From a virus: DNA of 21,688 nt. The notes below the pieces were generated by a model. That model was not told where the DNA came from. It ran no database searches and saw only the letters and a list, made by a program, of their open reading frames with translations. Shown here one piece after another: positions 9,918-18,492 of the stretch. The stretch lies in IMG/VR virus record IMGVR_UViG_3300029309_000393, positions 1 to 21,688 of that record; one strand, 5' to 3'. The position numbers and the translations under genes are program-made. Each line of letters opens with the position of its first letter. Position 1 is the stretch's first letter.

Positions 9918-12290
9918 TTACCTAGCAGTAACTGGACTTACCCCATCTCCAAGGAAGGGATGTTCTGCCCAGCACCAATACAGATAATCATAACTACCAT
10001 TATAATTTGAATTAGTTCCTCTGCATTTAAAACCATTAGATAAAAAATCTAAATCATTTCCAGATGTAGCCTCAGCTTGAGTTAAATCTGGATAAAGAAC
10101 ATTGTCACAAGGGTTGAATACACTTCTTTTATTATCCCACATAATCCAATTGTTACCTATAGTATATCCTTTGATTATCAAAAGCGATGGCTTAAATCCT
10201 GTCTGAATATATGGACCATCTGCATTATTATTTCCACTATACCGTCCAAACGCACTAAAACCATCTACACTATGCCAACAATAGGCAACATAATTATTAC
10301 TACTTTCATTGACCTCATAACCAGTACCGCCAACAATAAAAGCATCAGATGTTGGTGTTCCCCACATAGATGCAGTTCCATATCCATCATCACTATTTAA
10401 TTTTTGATATGTTGTAATGTTTCCAAAACCAGTATGCCAACATCTCCAATTAGTTGAGTTTCCTTTATCTTTAATCCATATTACTTCTGGTGCAGCAGAT
10501 AAACCATGTCCAATTGAACCTGAACTACCAGTTCCAGTATATTCTACAATACTAAATCCAGCTGTCGTATTAGCTTGAACAGTTGAGGTAATTGAACCAT
10601 CAGTATTACTTGCAGTAGTTCCTCCGTTTGCTACCCAGTTCCAGGATACATAGCTGTTACCTGAATTATTTATTGCTGTATTATCACCAATAGCTTGACC
10701 ACCTTTTAAAAATTTACTTAATGAACCATCTCTAAATGCCAGAGCGTTTGTAAGATTTGGAACTAATCTGTTAAATACGCCATTACTACTATCATTAGAG
10801 TGATGACTTCCATCAGCATCACGAACTTTCATCCACACAAATCCACTTACACCTTTATCTGTGGTTGGTAGGTTGTCTTGTTGTAAAGCCACAAAGCCAG
10901 TTGGTGGGGTGTAAGTAAAAGATTTTTGACCGAAGTTAGCTGTTACAATGTCTGTTGAACCAGTACCTGCATCAGTAAGACTAAATCTATAAAAACCAGC
11001 AGTTGTTGATTTTGCAGAAATAATACTCTGCCCACCAGTTCCAGCACTAGGATTTGATGAATTTTGAAAAGTTCCATTTTTTGAAAAATATAATTTATCA
11101 TTATCTAAATCAACAGCTATCCCAATAATATCACTTGTAGTATAGGTATTACCAAAACTAACACTTACTGAGTTATTAGTTATATTACCATTTACTGAAT
11201 AATATCCATAAGAATCAGATAACTTTCCCGCATATTCAGCGGTAGAAGCATATCTATCACTACCCATTATTCCAAGCATAACTCCAGCACTTGATATTGA
11301 GTCTATAGTAGCTTCCATATAATACTTTCCACTTACCATTTTTAGTGTAGATAGCCCTCCTGTCATTGCAGAGGAGGTTGGTAACGTAACTTTTAAATTA
11401 CCTTCAGAAAATGTACTTGATATATTTGGACCATTAACTGCCAATGTCGCATGATTCTGTGTCGGACTATCGGTGGTCTTGTCTCCAGCTACAAGGTTTG
11501 AAACACTAAAATCATTTGTATTTCCACTGGTGTCGTCACCTAAATTACTGGATGATGCAAACTGCAATCTGAACCCATTGGTTCCATAGGTAATACCACT
11601 TAATGTCTTAGGGATCCAACGCCCCGAACTTGTATCGGTGACGCCAAAGGTTGATGGTGTTAATGCTGTGCCATCTACTATGTTAACCTCTGCAAAATAA
11701 TAACTAGCATTTTCTGAACCCGAACTACCATAATCACCACCTAAGTTCATTGGATTAGAAGTGTTGTTTACTTCAAATTGGAAATTTTGGGAAGGGTATG
11801 TTTCTGTTGAAAAACTTGTAATTTGATTCCCATCAATGTACATTTTTATTCTATTTGATGCTGTTGCCTGAGTTGTATCAACTGCTATTAATAGGTGATA
11901 AAATTTTGAAGTATCCTCAAATGTTCTATTAGTAATTAAATTATAGTATGAAGAAGTAGCATCTGTAAATTTAATAGTGTTATCGGTATGGAACATTAAA
12001 AACTCACCAGCAGTTCCTCCAGAAGGTGATGTTGTTAAAATTAAATTTCTTGCACTTCCAAGAGCAACTCTTTTTATCCAAACACTAAATGTCCACGTTT
12101 TTCTATTTCCAGCACTACTTGGTGTTCTTGCTAGTCTTGGGTTATCAGCTCTATTAAATATCAAACTATTAGCAATGGTACCACTATCTGTAAAAGGTAC
12201 AAACTTACCGACTCTCTGCCCCCCGCCGTTTCCTGTATACGTAGAAACAAAGAACTGTGTTTCGCCATTTGGTATTGTTGGTGTTGCCAT
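9918..12290 (-). CDS. Large adhesin / tail-fibre protein with LamG- and SPRY-like domains
   Basis: 790 aa, Ser/Thr/Gly/Asn-rich. After an N-terminal spacer, residues about 64-230 read as a LamG-type jelly roll (WTFSVWIKR, then YHLLIAVDTTQATASNRIKM and YIDGNQITSF). Next, a SPRY-like region ends in IIGIAVDLDNDKLYFSKNG, around residue 400. From about 555 onward lies a different module, WNWVANGG, HGLSAAPEVIWIKDKG, YVAYCWHSVDGFSAFGRYSG, DFLSNGFKCRG and YWCWAEHPFLG, repeatedly met in marine-phage fibre proteins. It likely binds host surface sugars or proteins and extends from the virion. It is a paralogue of the 431-aa gene upstream, sharing the LamG and SPRY parts. Ribosome site GGGAG lies inside the upstream gene's last codons. 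Confidence 0.85.
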   Translation of the reverse strand: MATPTIPNGETQFFVSTYTGNGGGQRVGKFVPFTDSGTIANSLIFNRADNPRLARTPSSAGNRKTWTFSVWIKRVALGSARNLILTTSPSGGTAGEFLMFHTDNTIKFTDATSSYYNLITNRTFEDTSKFYHLLIAVDTTQATASNRIKMYIDGNQITSFSTETYPSQNFQFEVNNTSNPMNLGGDYGSSGSENASYYFAEVNIVDGTALTPSTFGVTDTSSGRWIPKTLSGITYGTNGFRLQFASSSNLGDDTSGNTNDFSVSNLVAGDKTTDSPTQNHATLAVNGPNISSTFSEGNLKVTLPTSSAMTGGLSTLKMVSGKYYMEATIDSISSAGVMLGIMGSDRYASTAEYAGKLSDSYGYYSVNGNITNNSVSVSFGNTYTTSDIIGIAVDLDNDKLYFSKNGTFQNSSNPSAGTGGQSIISAKSTTAGFYRFSLTDAGTGSTDIVTANFGQKSFTYTPPTGFVALQQDNLPTTDKGVSGFVWMKVRDADGSHHSNDSSNGVFNRLVPNLTNALAFRDGSLSKFLKGGQAIGDNTAINNSGNSYVSWNWVANGGTTASNTDGSITSTVQANTTAGFSIVEYTGTGSSGSIGHGLSAAPEVIWIKDKGNSTNWRCWHTGFGNITTYQKLNSDDGYGTASMWGTPTSDAFIVGGTGYEVNESSNNYVAYCWHSVDGFSAFGRYSGNNNADGPYIQTGFKPSLLIIKGYTIGNNWIMWDNKRSVFNPCDNVLYPDLTQAEATSGNDLDFLSNGFKCRGTNSNYNGSYDYLYWCWAEHPFLGDGVSPVTAR

Positions 12291-12291
12291 A

Positions 12292-13587
12292 TTAACTCCC
12301 TAAATTCTTTGTATTGATTGCATTATCATCAGTAATGCCAGAGGGTGTTTGAGTCCATTGATTAGATGCAAATCTTCCTGTTGCACTACACCCGTTAAGA
12401 TGTTGAGTTAATGGCATTATAAAATCCACATCACTAAAATCAAATGAGTGTGTGCTTTGTAATGTTCCATTTCTATAAAATTTTAAATTATTTGAAGTAT
12501 TATCTGTATCTATCCATACACCTATAACATCATTATTTTCAAAAGCATCTCCAACACTACCATCACCACTACTTGAATAATATTTACCAAGATAATCTCC
12601 ATACCCAAACCATTTTGGGGTTGCTGGATTGTTATTTTGATTAACCCCCATTTCAGAAGAACCCCAACCAAAGATTAATTGTATAGTATGGGAATGAACT
12701 ACACCTTCATAATAAAATATACCAGAGTTAGGAGGTATTCCAATCGTACCTAATATTGATTTATAAGTAGCTCCAGAGGTAGTAACTGTTAAATTTCCAT
12801 CACTCATTGTTGTACTTCCTGTTGGTCTTAAAACATTCCAAGTACAATGATTATTCGTAGGACTTTCTCCTACCATTTGATCGTGTGCTGCAAGTCCACT
12901 TGTTGTAAAATCATTACCATTACCTGATTCATCATCTCCTAAGTCAGCACTATCTCTGCCATCAATTTTAAAACCATTACTTCCGTAACTACCACTATAT
13001 TCTTTGGGAATCCAAATACCACTATCGTTTGTTTCTCCAAAGAATTCAGGTCCATAACTAATACCATCTAAATAATGTATTTCTGCTGCATACCCATCAT
13101 AATAATTAGTACCTCCATATAACCTAAAAAGTCGTAATTGCAATCCACTTGTCCAAACACTTGCATCAGCATTTAATGATGGATAACTCTCTGTACTAAA
13201 ACTTGTTTCTCTTTGTCCATTTACATAAAGTCTAATCCTTTCAGAAGAAACTGCATTAGTAGAATCAACAGTTAAAACAAAATGGCACCAGGCTGATGGG
13301 TCTCGGAAAACTCTGTTTGTAACTAAAGATGTACCACCAAACAAAAAAACTCGTATTGTATCATCTGAAAAGAATATCAAAGGAACATCTTGTTGATATG
13401 ACCAAATATCTTGTCTTGAACCTAATAAACTTCTTTTTAACCAAAGTGATATTGTAAATTGTTTTTGATTTCCAGCTCCAGAAAAGTCTTTATACATATA
13501 AGCTGAATCATCATCATTAAACCTAATTGATTGGTCTATAGAGTATGTGCTAACTCCTGATTTATTCCATAATTCACTACTAAACAT
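12292..13587 (-). CDS. LamG/SPRY adhesin, shorter paralogue
   Basis: 431 aa. The region about 37-190 is a LamG-like fold (FTISLWLKRSLLGSRQ, WCHFVLTVDSTNAVSSERIR and YVNGQRETSFSTESYPSLN), aligned with the larger adhesin's WTFSVWIKR and YIDGNQITSFSTETYPS. Then comes a SPRY-like part (FYYEGVVHSHTIQLIFGWGS, VIGVWIDTDNTSNNLKFYRNG). It lacks the long C-terminal module of its neighbour and ends shortly after the SPRY. Together the two suggest a gene duplication that gave separate receptor modules. It starts 3 nt after the fibre gene and overlaps no other gene. Role in receptor binding is inferred. Confidence 0.83.
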   Translation of the reverse strand: MFSSELWNKSGVSTYSIDQSIRFNDDDSAYMYKDFSGAGNQKQFTISLWLKRSLLGSRQDIWSYQQDVPLIFFSDDTIRVFLFGGTSLVTNRVFRDPSAWCHFVLTVDSTNAVSSERIRLYVNGQRETSFSTESYPSLNADASVWTSGLQLRLFRLYGGTNYYDGYAAEIHYLDGISYGPEFFGETNDSGIWIPKEYSGSYGSNGFKIDGRDSADLGDDESGNGNDFTTSGLAAHDQMVGESPTNNHCTWNVLRPTGSTTMSDGNLTVTTSGATYKSILGTIGIPPNSGIFYYEGVVHSHTIQLIFGWGSSEMGVNQNNNPATPKWFGYGDYLGKYYSSSGDGSVGDAFENNDVIGVWIDTDNTSNNLKFYRNGTLQSTHSFDFSDVDFIMPLTQHLNGCSATGRFASNQWTQTPSGITDDNAINTKNLGS

Positions 13588-13590
13588 ACT

Positions 13591-14892
13591 TTATCCAAAT
13601 GCAAGTTGAGGACTACCTAACAATATAGAATTATCAGCTTTAACAATATAAGGCACGACATCGTAGGCACTATTAGTTGAACTTAAAGTTAAACCTCCCG
13701 CTGCTGGTGTTTCATAATCTGTGCCTAAACTTATTGTGCCCGCACTACCACTACTTGGCTGTATAAATATCAATACACCTGTTTGACCTACATTACTTGC
13801 TTCAGTTGTAGGATTGGTCAAAGTATTTGCACCACTTCCTAGAGTAAGAATAAAGTTTTGATTAGCATCAAAGTCTAAAGTTTTACTAGATGAAATAGTA
13901 GCAGTTTCAGTTTTGGGAACTTGAGCAGTAGTATATGTGCCTGTTAATTGTGAAACATTAATTGTTTTGTTGGTAAGAGTTTGCGTAGCAGTTGCACCTA
14001 CAAGTTCTTGATTGCCGCCTGGTGGCAAAGTCAATTCGTTAGTTACTCCAGCACTATGAGGTTGTGCTTTAACTATTTGTCCATGTGAATTCGATTCGCA
14101 GTTAAATTGTATTGCACCAGAATTTGTATTACCTTTTACTGTTACATGACCAGTTCCATTTGGTGCTAATTCAAGATCTCGATTACTTGTGGTTACAATA
14201 TCAAATGTAACTAAATCTAAATTAGCACCTAATTGTGGAGATGAATCATCCGCAAGTGTAGCTATACCAGATCCTGTTGCTCCTGTCGGTATGCCTAATG
14301 TTAAATTTAATTGATCACCGCTCACACTTGCCGATCCTGTGGCACTTGATCCAGCAGACAACGTATTGGTTGTTAAAGCAACTGTACTTATTCCCTTACT
14401 TAATAAGGTTAGATCTGTTCCATCCGTATTGTAGCCAATAACTTTGTTAGCATTGTTTGAGGTAGTATCATTGTAAGGTACAGTTAAACTTGGTGCGGTT
14501 GATCCTGTTACAAATTCTGGTAGCTGTAAGGTACGATCTATTTTTTCTTCAAACTGTTGCAACACCATGATCGTATTATCGAAATCTGTTTCTAATGATG
14601 CAGCGGTAAAGGATGCTCCTGTTGAGTATGCCGATTCTCTTGATAAAGGTTTGTTGGCGAGGATGGTAAGTTTCTGTCCTGACGTGGGAGCTGACGCATA
14701 GTTAACAGTTCCCGTTCCATTGGTGGCGATTGTTACAGTATAATTACTCGATAAGGATTGAGTCGTTTCGCCAAGTATAACTTTTAATTCACTCGCAGCA
14801 TTGATCTGAAAAGAAAATGCAAAAGATGTTTGCGATCCGTTGGTGGTGTACTGAATCCGCCTATTAGTATCGTTAATATCAAATGTCGCCAT
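13591..14892 (-). CDS. Tail fibre with T7 gp17-type N-terminus
   Basis: 433 aa. The N-terminal 130 residues match the T7 gp17 attachment domain: ATFDINDTNRRIQYTTNGSQ, then FAFSFQINAASELKVILG, LTILANKPLSRESAYS and FTAASLETDFDNTIMVLQQF. This domain docks the fibre to the tail. The middle is Ser/Thr/Gly-rich fibre shaft with repeats like TNTLSAGSSATGSASVSG, and the C-terminal part (GVLIFIQPSSGSAGTISLG, DVVPYIVKADNSIL) is the kind of terminal domain seen in marine-phage fibres. The adjacent LamG/SPRY adhesins may bind to it. T7 synteny, with gp17 after gp16, supports the call. Confidence 0.88.
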   Translation of the reverse strand: MATFDINDTNRRIQYTTNGSQTSFAFSFQINAASELKVILGETTQSLSSNYTVTIATNGTGTVNYASAPTSGQKLTILANKPLSRESAYSTGASFTAASLETDFDNTIMVLQQFEEKIDRTLQLPEFVTGSTAPSLTVPYNDTTSNNANKVIGYNTDGTDLTLLSKGISTVALTTNTLSAGSSATGSASVSGDQLNLTLGIPTGATGSGIATLADDSSPQLGANLDLVTFDIVTTSNRDLELAPNGTGHVTVKGNTNSGAIQFNCESNSHGQIVKAQPHSAGVTNELTLPPGGNQELVGATATQTLTNKTINVSQLTGTYTTAQVPKTETATISSSKTLDFDANQNFILTLGSGANTLTNPTTEASNVGQTGVLIFIQPSSGSAGTISLGTDYETPAAGGLTLSSTNSAYDVVPYIVKADNSILLGSPQLAFG

Positions 14893-14902
14893 AAACCTTA
14901 CC

Positions 14903-14915
14903 TCTACCCTTTATA
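14903..14915 (-). promoter_or_regulatory. Candidate phage promoter motif, copy B
   Basis: The minus strand reads TATAAAGGGTAGA preceded by ATATATATTG, in the 49-nt gap between the 994-aa core protein and the tail-fibre gene. It matches the other three copies (74-86, 2757-2769, 9889-9901). GAGG and AAGG follow closer to the ATG as separate ribosome sites. Confidence 0.5.
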
Positions 14916-14941
14916 CAATATATATCGATTAATTTCAAACA

Positions 14942-17926
14942 TTAGTTTTTCAAGTTGTCTATTTTGATTTGTAATTCAGGATATTTTTTTAACAATAATT
15001 CTGTACCGCTTTTTCTTGCATTTGAAAGTATAGAGTTTAAATCACTAAACTGATCGCTCTTTCTTTGAAGTAAAAAATCTGGATCAGCAATTTCTTTTTT
15101 TATTAGGTTCAATAAATTTTTTGTATCTTTGTAACCTCTATCATCGCTACCTAAATGTCGTCTTTTATCAATATAATTACTTTCATTTATAAAAGTTACA
15201 AAGTCGTTATATTGAGCATCGCTAAGTTTTACTCTTTCTATTGTTCTAGGATGACTTTTAAAAGTTCCAACTGTATCAGATAAATCTCTCAAATATTCGT
15301 TTACATCATTAAAATCTGGATTTGTAACTTTTACAGGAGAAACTACTTCGTAATTTAATCCATTGCTTTGTTGTCTTATTTCTCCCCAAAAGTTTAAACC
15401 TGGCAACAAATCATCTGAGAAAAGTGGGTTTCTTGATTTTGCTCTATTAAGGCCAGTATAAAATCCTTCAACGAAAGAAGGAAATGGAACATACTCAAGA
15501 GTACCTAATTGATCTTCGTTTAACATGGTATTAGAAGCATTTGGATTTTGTAATCTTTCAAGAGTTGCTCTAAAACTTGTCTGACCGACTAATTGAAAAT
15601 CAGAAAAAAAACTTAAAGGAGTATTGACCATTGTATCTAAACCAATACCACCAAACTGCCCTATAGCATTTGTTCCGACAGATGTTAATTGCTCTCCAAA
15701 ATATTTACCAAATCTCTCAAAAGTATCTGCTTGACTTGAGTGTGGATTACCAGCAGCTTTCATAAGTTCAGAAACACCTTGAAGGTATGGCATATTTTGA
15801 GCATATTCAGCAGAAGCCAAACTTCCCGCTTTAAATAAATTCTCTAACTCAAATAAATCTGCATCTGAATTGTGAGCGTAGTAAGCATAATCAGCAGCCA
15901 TTGATAAAACAGCAGACATTGGATCAAACCTTGAAAATGTATATCCTTTATATGTTCCATCGGTTTGTTTAAAATTAATTGAATATTGTGAAATATTAGC
16001 ACTATCTAAAAACTTTCTTGCCTTTTTGTCTTTAGGTCCTGACCCAACTACCACAATATCATCCCCAAAATATCCAGAAGCAAGTAACGCCATCATAGCA
16101 AATGTGCCATTACCAATCATTAACTTAGATACTGCCTTATCAAATTCTTTACCTCGCATTGGTGTAGTTCCAAAAGGATCTAACTTGCTAAGTTTCGGAT
16201 CAGAGTTCATAATAGTTCTGTATATAGGCGACCAATTTAAAGTTCTATCAAATGCTTCTTTCATAATATTTGTTGGTGTTTTACTAAAAGGCACAATAAT
16301 TTTCATGCCTGGTAGATTTGCCAATCCTACAAAGCTCGACCAGATACCTTCGGGATTGCCTTGAAATGTTCTTACAAGTGCTTCTTGACTCATTAAATCT
16401 TTTGTTGACTCCGATGGTTCTAAAATACCTTTTGTAAATTTATCCTCGGCTAGTTGTCTAGCTTGGTCTTTTGTAATCTCTCCTGACCTTCTTGCATTTT
16501 GATATGTAATCATGGCATCTCTATATGCTTCTCTATACATTACAGCTCGTTCAGATATTACTTTAAAAAACTCATCCTCTGAACCGAGAAAACGTCCTGG
16601 CAATCTTCCTAATATTCCAAGCATATCAACTAACGGAGCGTAAGCATCTTTATACCCTTTCATATTTCCTATACTGTCTAAAACTTGTGCTACATTATTG
16701 GTGCTTCCGATTGCTCTAGGATTTTTCAAATCAATCTTGGTCATAAAATCTCCAGCTTCTCCCGTTATTAGTGAAGATCCAAAACCCTTAAAAGCATCTT
16801 TTAGAGCATACATCATACCAAACGCTTCTGCGGATGCTTCTCCACTAGGTATCGGTCTAAATTTTGTTTGTCCGTTAACTTCAATTTTTGCAAAATTTTT
16901 ATCTGTAAAAGATCCTGACAAAACTCTATCGTTCACATCTCCTAGTCTACCGCCCAAAGTTCTTACATTTCCTATAACTGATGCTAACCCTGTTTCTGCT
17001 GTTTGTAAGATTTGAAATCCCGCATTACCCGCAACATTAACAATATGAGTTACAGGACTTGATAAGATAGCATTTATGTATAATTCCATTACTGCATCAT
17101 AACTTTTTAAAGCCATGCCTTCTCTTGCAAATTCAGCTCTTCCCGCTGGTGAAAGCGATAAATATGCTTCAGTAGAATAATCAATAAGATCTTCATCTAA
17201 GTTTTCCATAAAATCATTAAGCTCATCTCTATACTGTTTAAGATTTATATTTCTTAGTTTTTGTACGGAAGATACTGCTCCAAGCGACCGACCAACTTCT
17301 GACACCGATCCTGATACTTGACCCATCAAATTAATCTGTATAGCTAGTAAACTTTGAAATTCTTTAAACTCACTTTTTTTAAGAGCCATGTTTGTTCTAG
17401 GTATATCACGAATTTTTCTGGCTTTTTGCTCAAGCTCTTGTCCTAGTTGTAGTGTCATTATTAAACCACTCATCATATCTTCCACAGGCAATATAGTGCC
17501 AACCTTTCTACTCATAATTTTATATGCTACATCTGTAAATCCTGTTTTATCTGCTGTTTCGGTCATTACTTTTTTAACCATATCCTCTAAGGGTTGGCGT
17601 GGTCGTTTTAAAAAATCAAAGAGTTCTTTGTTTTGTATTTTAATTTTTTGCATTAGATCGGTAACATTTACTGTAGTACCATCCCGACCAAGTATTTTGT
17701 TAGTAAGTTTAGTAAAATCTAATCCTTTGCCTTTATATCCACGATCAACAAGTGTTTTATTTAAAGCATCAACAGCATCTTCGCTAACACTTTTAACAAT
17801 TATTTCTCCCCTTGCTCCTGGTGTTAGACTATCTTGCGGAGCAGAAAATTTTCTTACTTCCTTTTGTGTTTCTTCTGCTTTACTTGCTTGTTTAGCTAAA
17901 TAACTAAATATGTTTTTGATTGTCAT
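14942..17926 (-). CDS. Large internal virion / DNA-ejection protein (T7 gp16-like position)
   Basis: 994 aa, mostly helical, Lys/Ser/Asp-rich. The segment LYINAILSSPVTHIVNVAGN (around 283-302) and later hydrophobic stretches (FAMMALLASGYFGDD) are typical of the largest internal/ejection proteins of T7-like and marine podoviruses. The C-terminal third is helical and ends in a charged coil. It is ordered after the other core proteins and before the gp17-type fibre, exactly where T7 gp16 lies. No lytic transglycosylase motif was recognised near the N-terminus, unlike T7 gp16, so peptidoglycan digestion may be done elsewhere. It is probably ejected into the cell to form the trans-envelope channel. 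Confidence 0.75.
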   Translation of the reverse strand: MTIKNIFSYLAKQASKAEETQKEVRKFSAPQDSLTPGARGEIIVKSVSEDAVDALNKTLVDRGYKGKGLDFTKLTNKILGRDGTTVNVTDLMQKIKIQNKELFDFLKRPRQPLEDMVKKVMTETADKTGFTDVAYKIMSRKVGTILPVEDMMSGLIMTLQLGQELEQKARKIRDIPRTNMALKKSEFKEFQSLLAIQINLMGQVSGSVSEVGRSLGAVSSVQKLRNINLKQYRDELNDFMENLDEDLIDYSTEAYLSLSPAGRAEFAREGMALKSYDAVMELYINAILSSPVTHIVNVAGNAGFQILQTAETGLASVIGNVRTLGGRLGDVNDRVLSGSFTDKNFAKIEVNGQTKFRPIPSGEASAEAFGMMYALKDAFKGFGSSLITGEAGDFMTKIDLKNPRAIGSTNNVAQVLDSIGNMKGYKDAYAPLVDMLGILGRLPGRFLGSEDEFFKVISERAVMYREAYRDAMITYQNARRSGEITKDQARQLAEDKFTKGILEPSESTKDLMSQEALVRTFQGNPEGIWSSFVGLANLPGMKIIVPFSKTPTNIMKEAFDRTLNWSPIYRTIMNSDPKLSKLDPFGTTPMRGKEFDKAVSKLMIGNGTFAMMALLASGYFGDDIVVVGSGPKDKKARKFLDSANISQYSINFKQTDGTYKGYTFSRFDPMSAVLSMAADYAYYAHNSDADLFELENLFKAGSLASAEYAQNMPYLQGVSELMKAAGNPHSSQADTFERFGKYFGEQLTSVGTNAIGQFGGIGLDTMVNTPLSFFSDFQLVGQTSFRATLERLQNPNASNTMLNEDQLGTLEYVPFPSFVEGFYTGLNRAKSRNPLFSDDLLPGLNFWGEIRQQSNGLNYEVVSPVKVTNPDFNDVNEYLRDLSDTVGTFKSHPRTIERVKLSDAQYNDFVTFINESNYIDKRRHLGSDDRGYKDTKNLLNLIKKEIADPDFLLQRKSDQFSDLNSILSNARKSGTELLLKKYPELQIKIDNLKN

Positions 17927-17928
17927 TA

Positions 17929-18492
17929 TTAATTTTCCTGACCTACTTCTAATGTTTTTTGATTAGCTGCTTTTACTTGCTCTGATGTTTGTTTTATACT
18001 CTTGACAACTGCGGGAGCTTTCTTGGCTGCTTGTCCTCCTATATTACTAACACCTAAAAATTCTCCAGCAACAAATCCTGATTTAAAATCTTTCTTTTTT
18101 TGATCTGATATATTTAAATCATCAATAAAGTTATCAAAGTAACCTTTATAAAACTGTGATCCATAATTTTCTTTTGATAATGTTTCAAAGGTATTTGCAA
18201 ATGTTTCTAGTTTCTTACCATCTTCTGCTCCAACAGATTTAGCAATACTTACAAACAAACTTGCAAGATCAGTAGGAAATCCTAATGTTGCTCCAAAAGC
18301 TCCAGCACCCATACTTGCAGTTGTTCCCGCCACTCGTTCTAAACCCTCTCCGATACCTTCTAATAATGTAGGTTCAACATAAGGTCTAATATCAACCAAA
18401 CCTTGTTCGTCTTGATAATACTCAAGATCAACACCTGACGATCTCATTCTTCTACTATTTTCAATATAATCAAAAATATCTTTAGTCATCAT
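17929..18492 (-). CDS. Virion/ejection-associated protein (187 aa)
   Basis: After an acidic N-terminus (DIFDYIENSRRMRSSGVDLE), residues about 50-85 are Gly/Ala-rich and hydrophobic (TTASMGAGAFGATLGF, DLASLFVSIAKSVG), a likely membrane-interacting stretch. The rest is helical and charged. The start overlaps the upstream stop by 4 nt, with GGAAGG before it, and it lies between two core proteins, so it is probably a small ejection or core protein. I do not recognise a named family. It could be the split-off N-terminus of a larger core protein, since the 994-aa gene starts 3 nt later. Confidence 0.7.
   Translation of the reverse strand: MMTKDIFDYIENSRRMRSSGVDLEYYQDEQGLVDIRPYVEPTLLEGIGEGLERVAGTTASMGAGAFGATLGFPTDLASLFVSIAKSVGAEDGKKLETFANTFETLSKENYGSQFYKGYFDNFIDDLNISDQKKKDFKSGFVAGEFLGVSNIGGQAAKKAPAVVKSIKQTSEQVKAANQKTLEVGQEN

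Noticed and set aside
9918-14892. Invertible fibre segment for the serine recombinase
   Set aside because: I found no matching inverted repeats at the ends of the adhesin or fibre genes and no silent partial copy of a fibre tail.
16026-17903. Long plus-strand frames opposite the 994-aa gene (for example 16026-16364 and 17388-17903)
   Set aside because: Shadow frames of the AT-rich minus gene, with low-complexity Ser/Leu/Ile-rich products and no ribosome sites.
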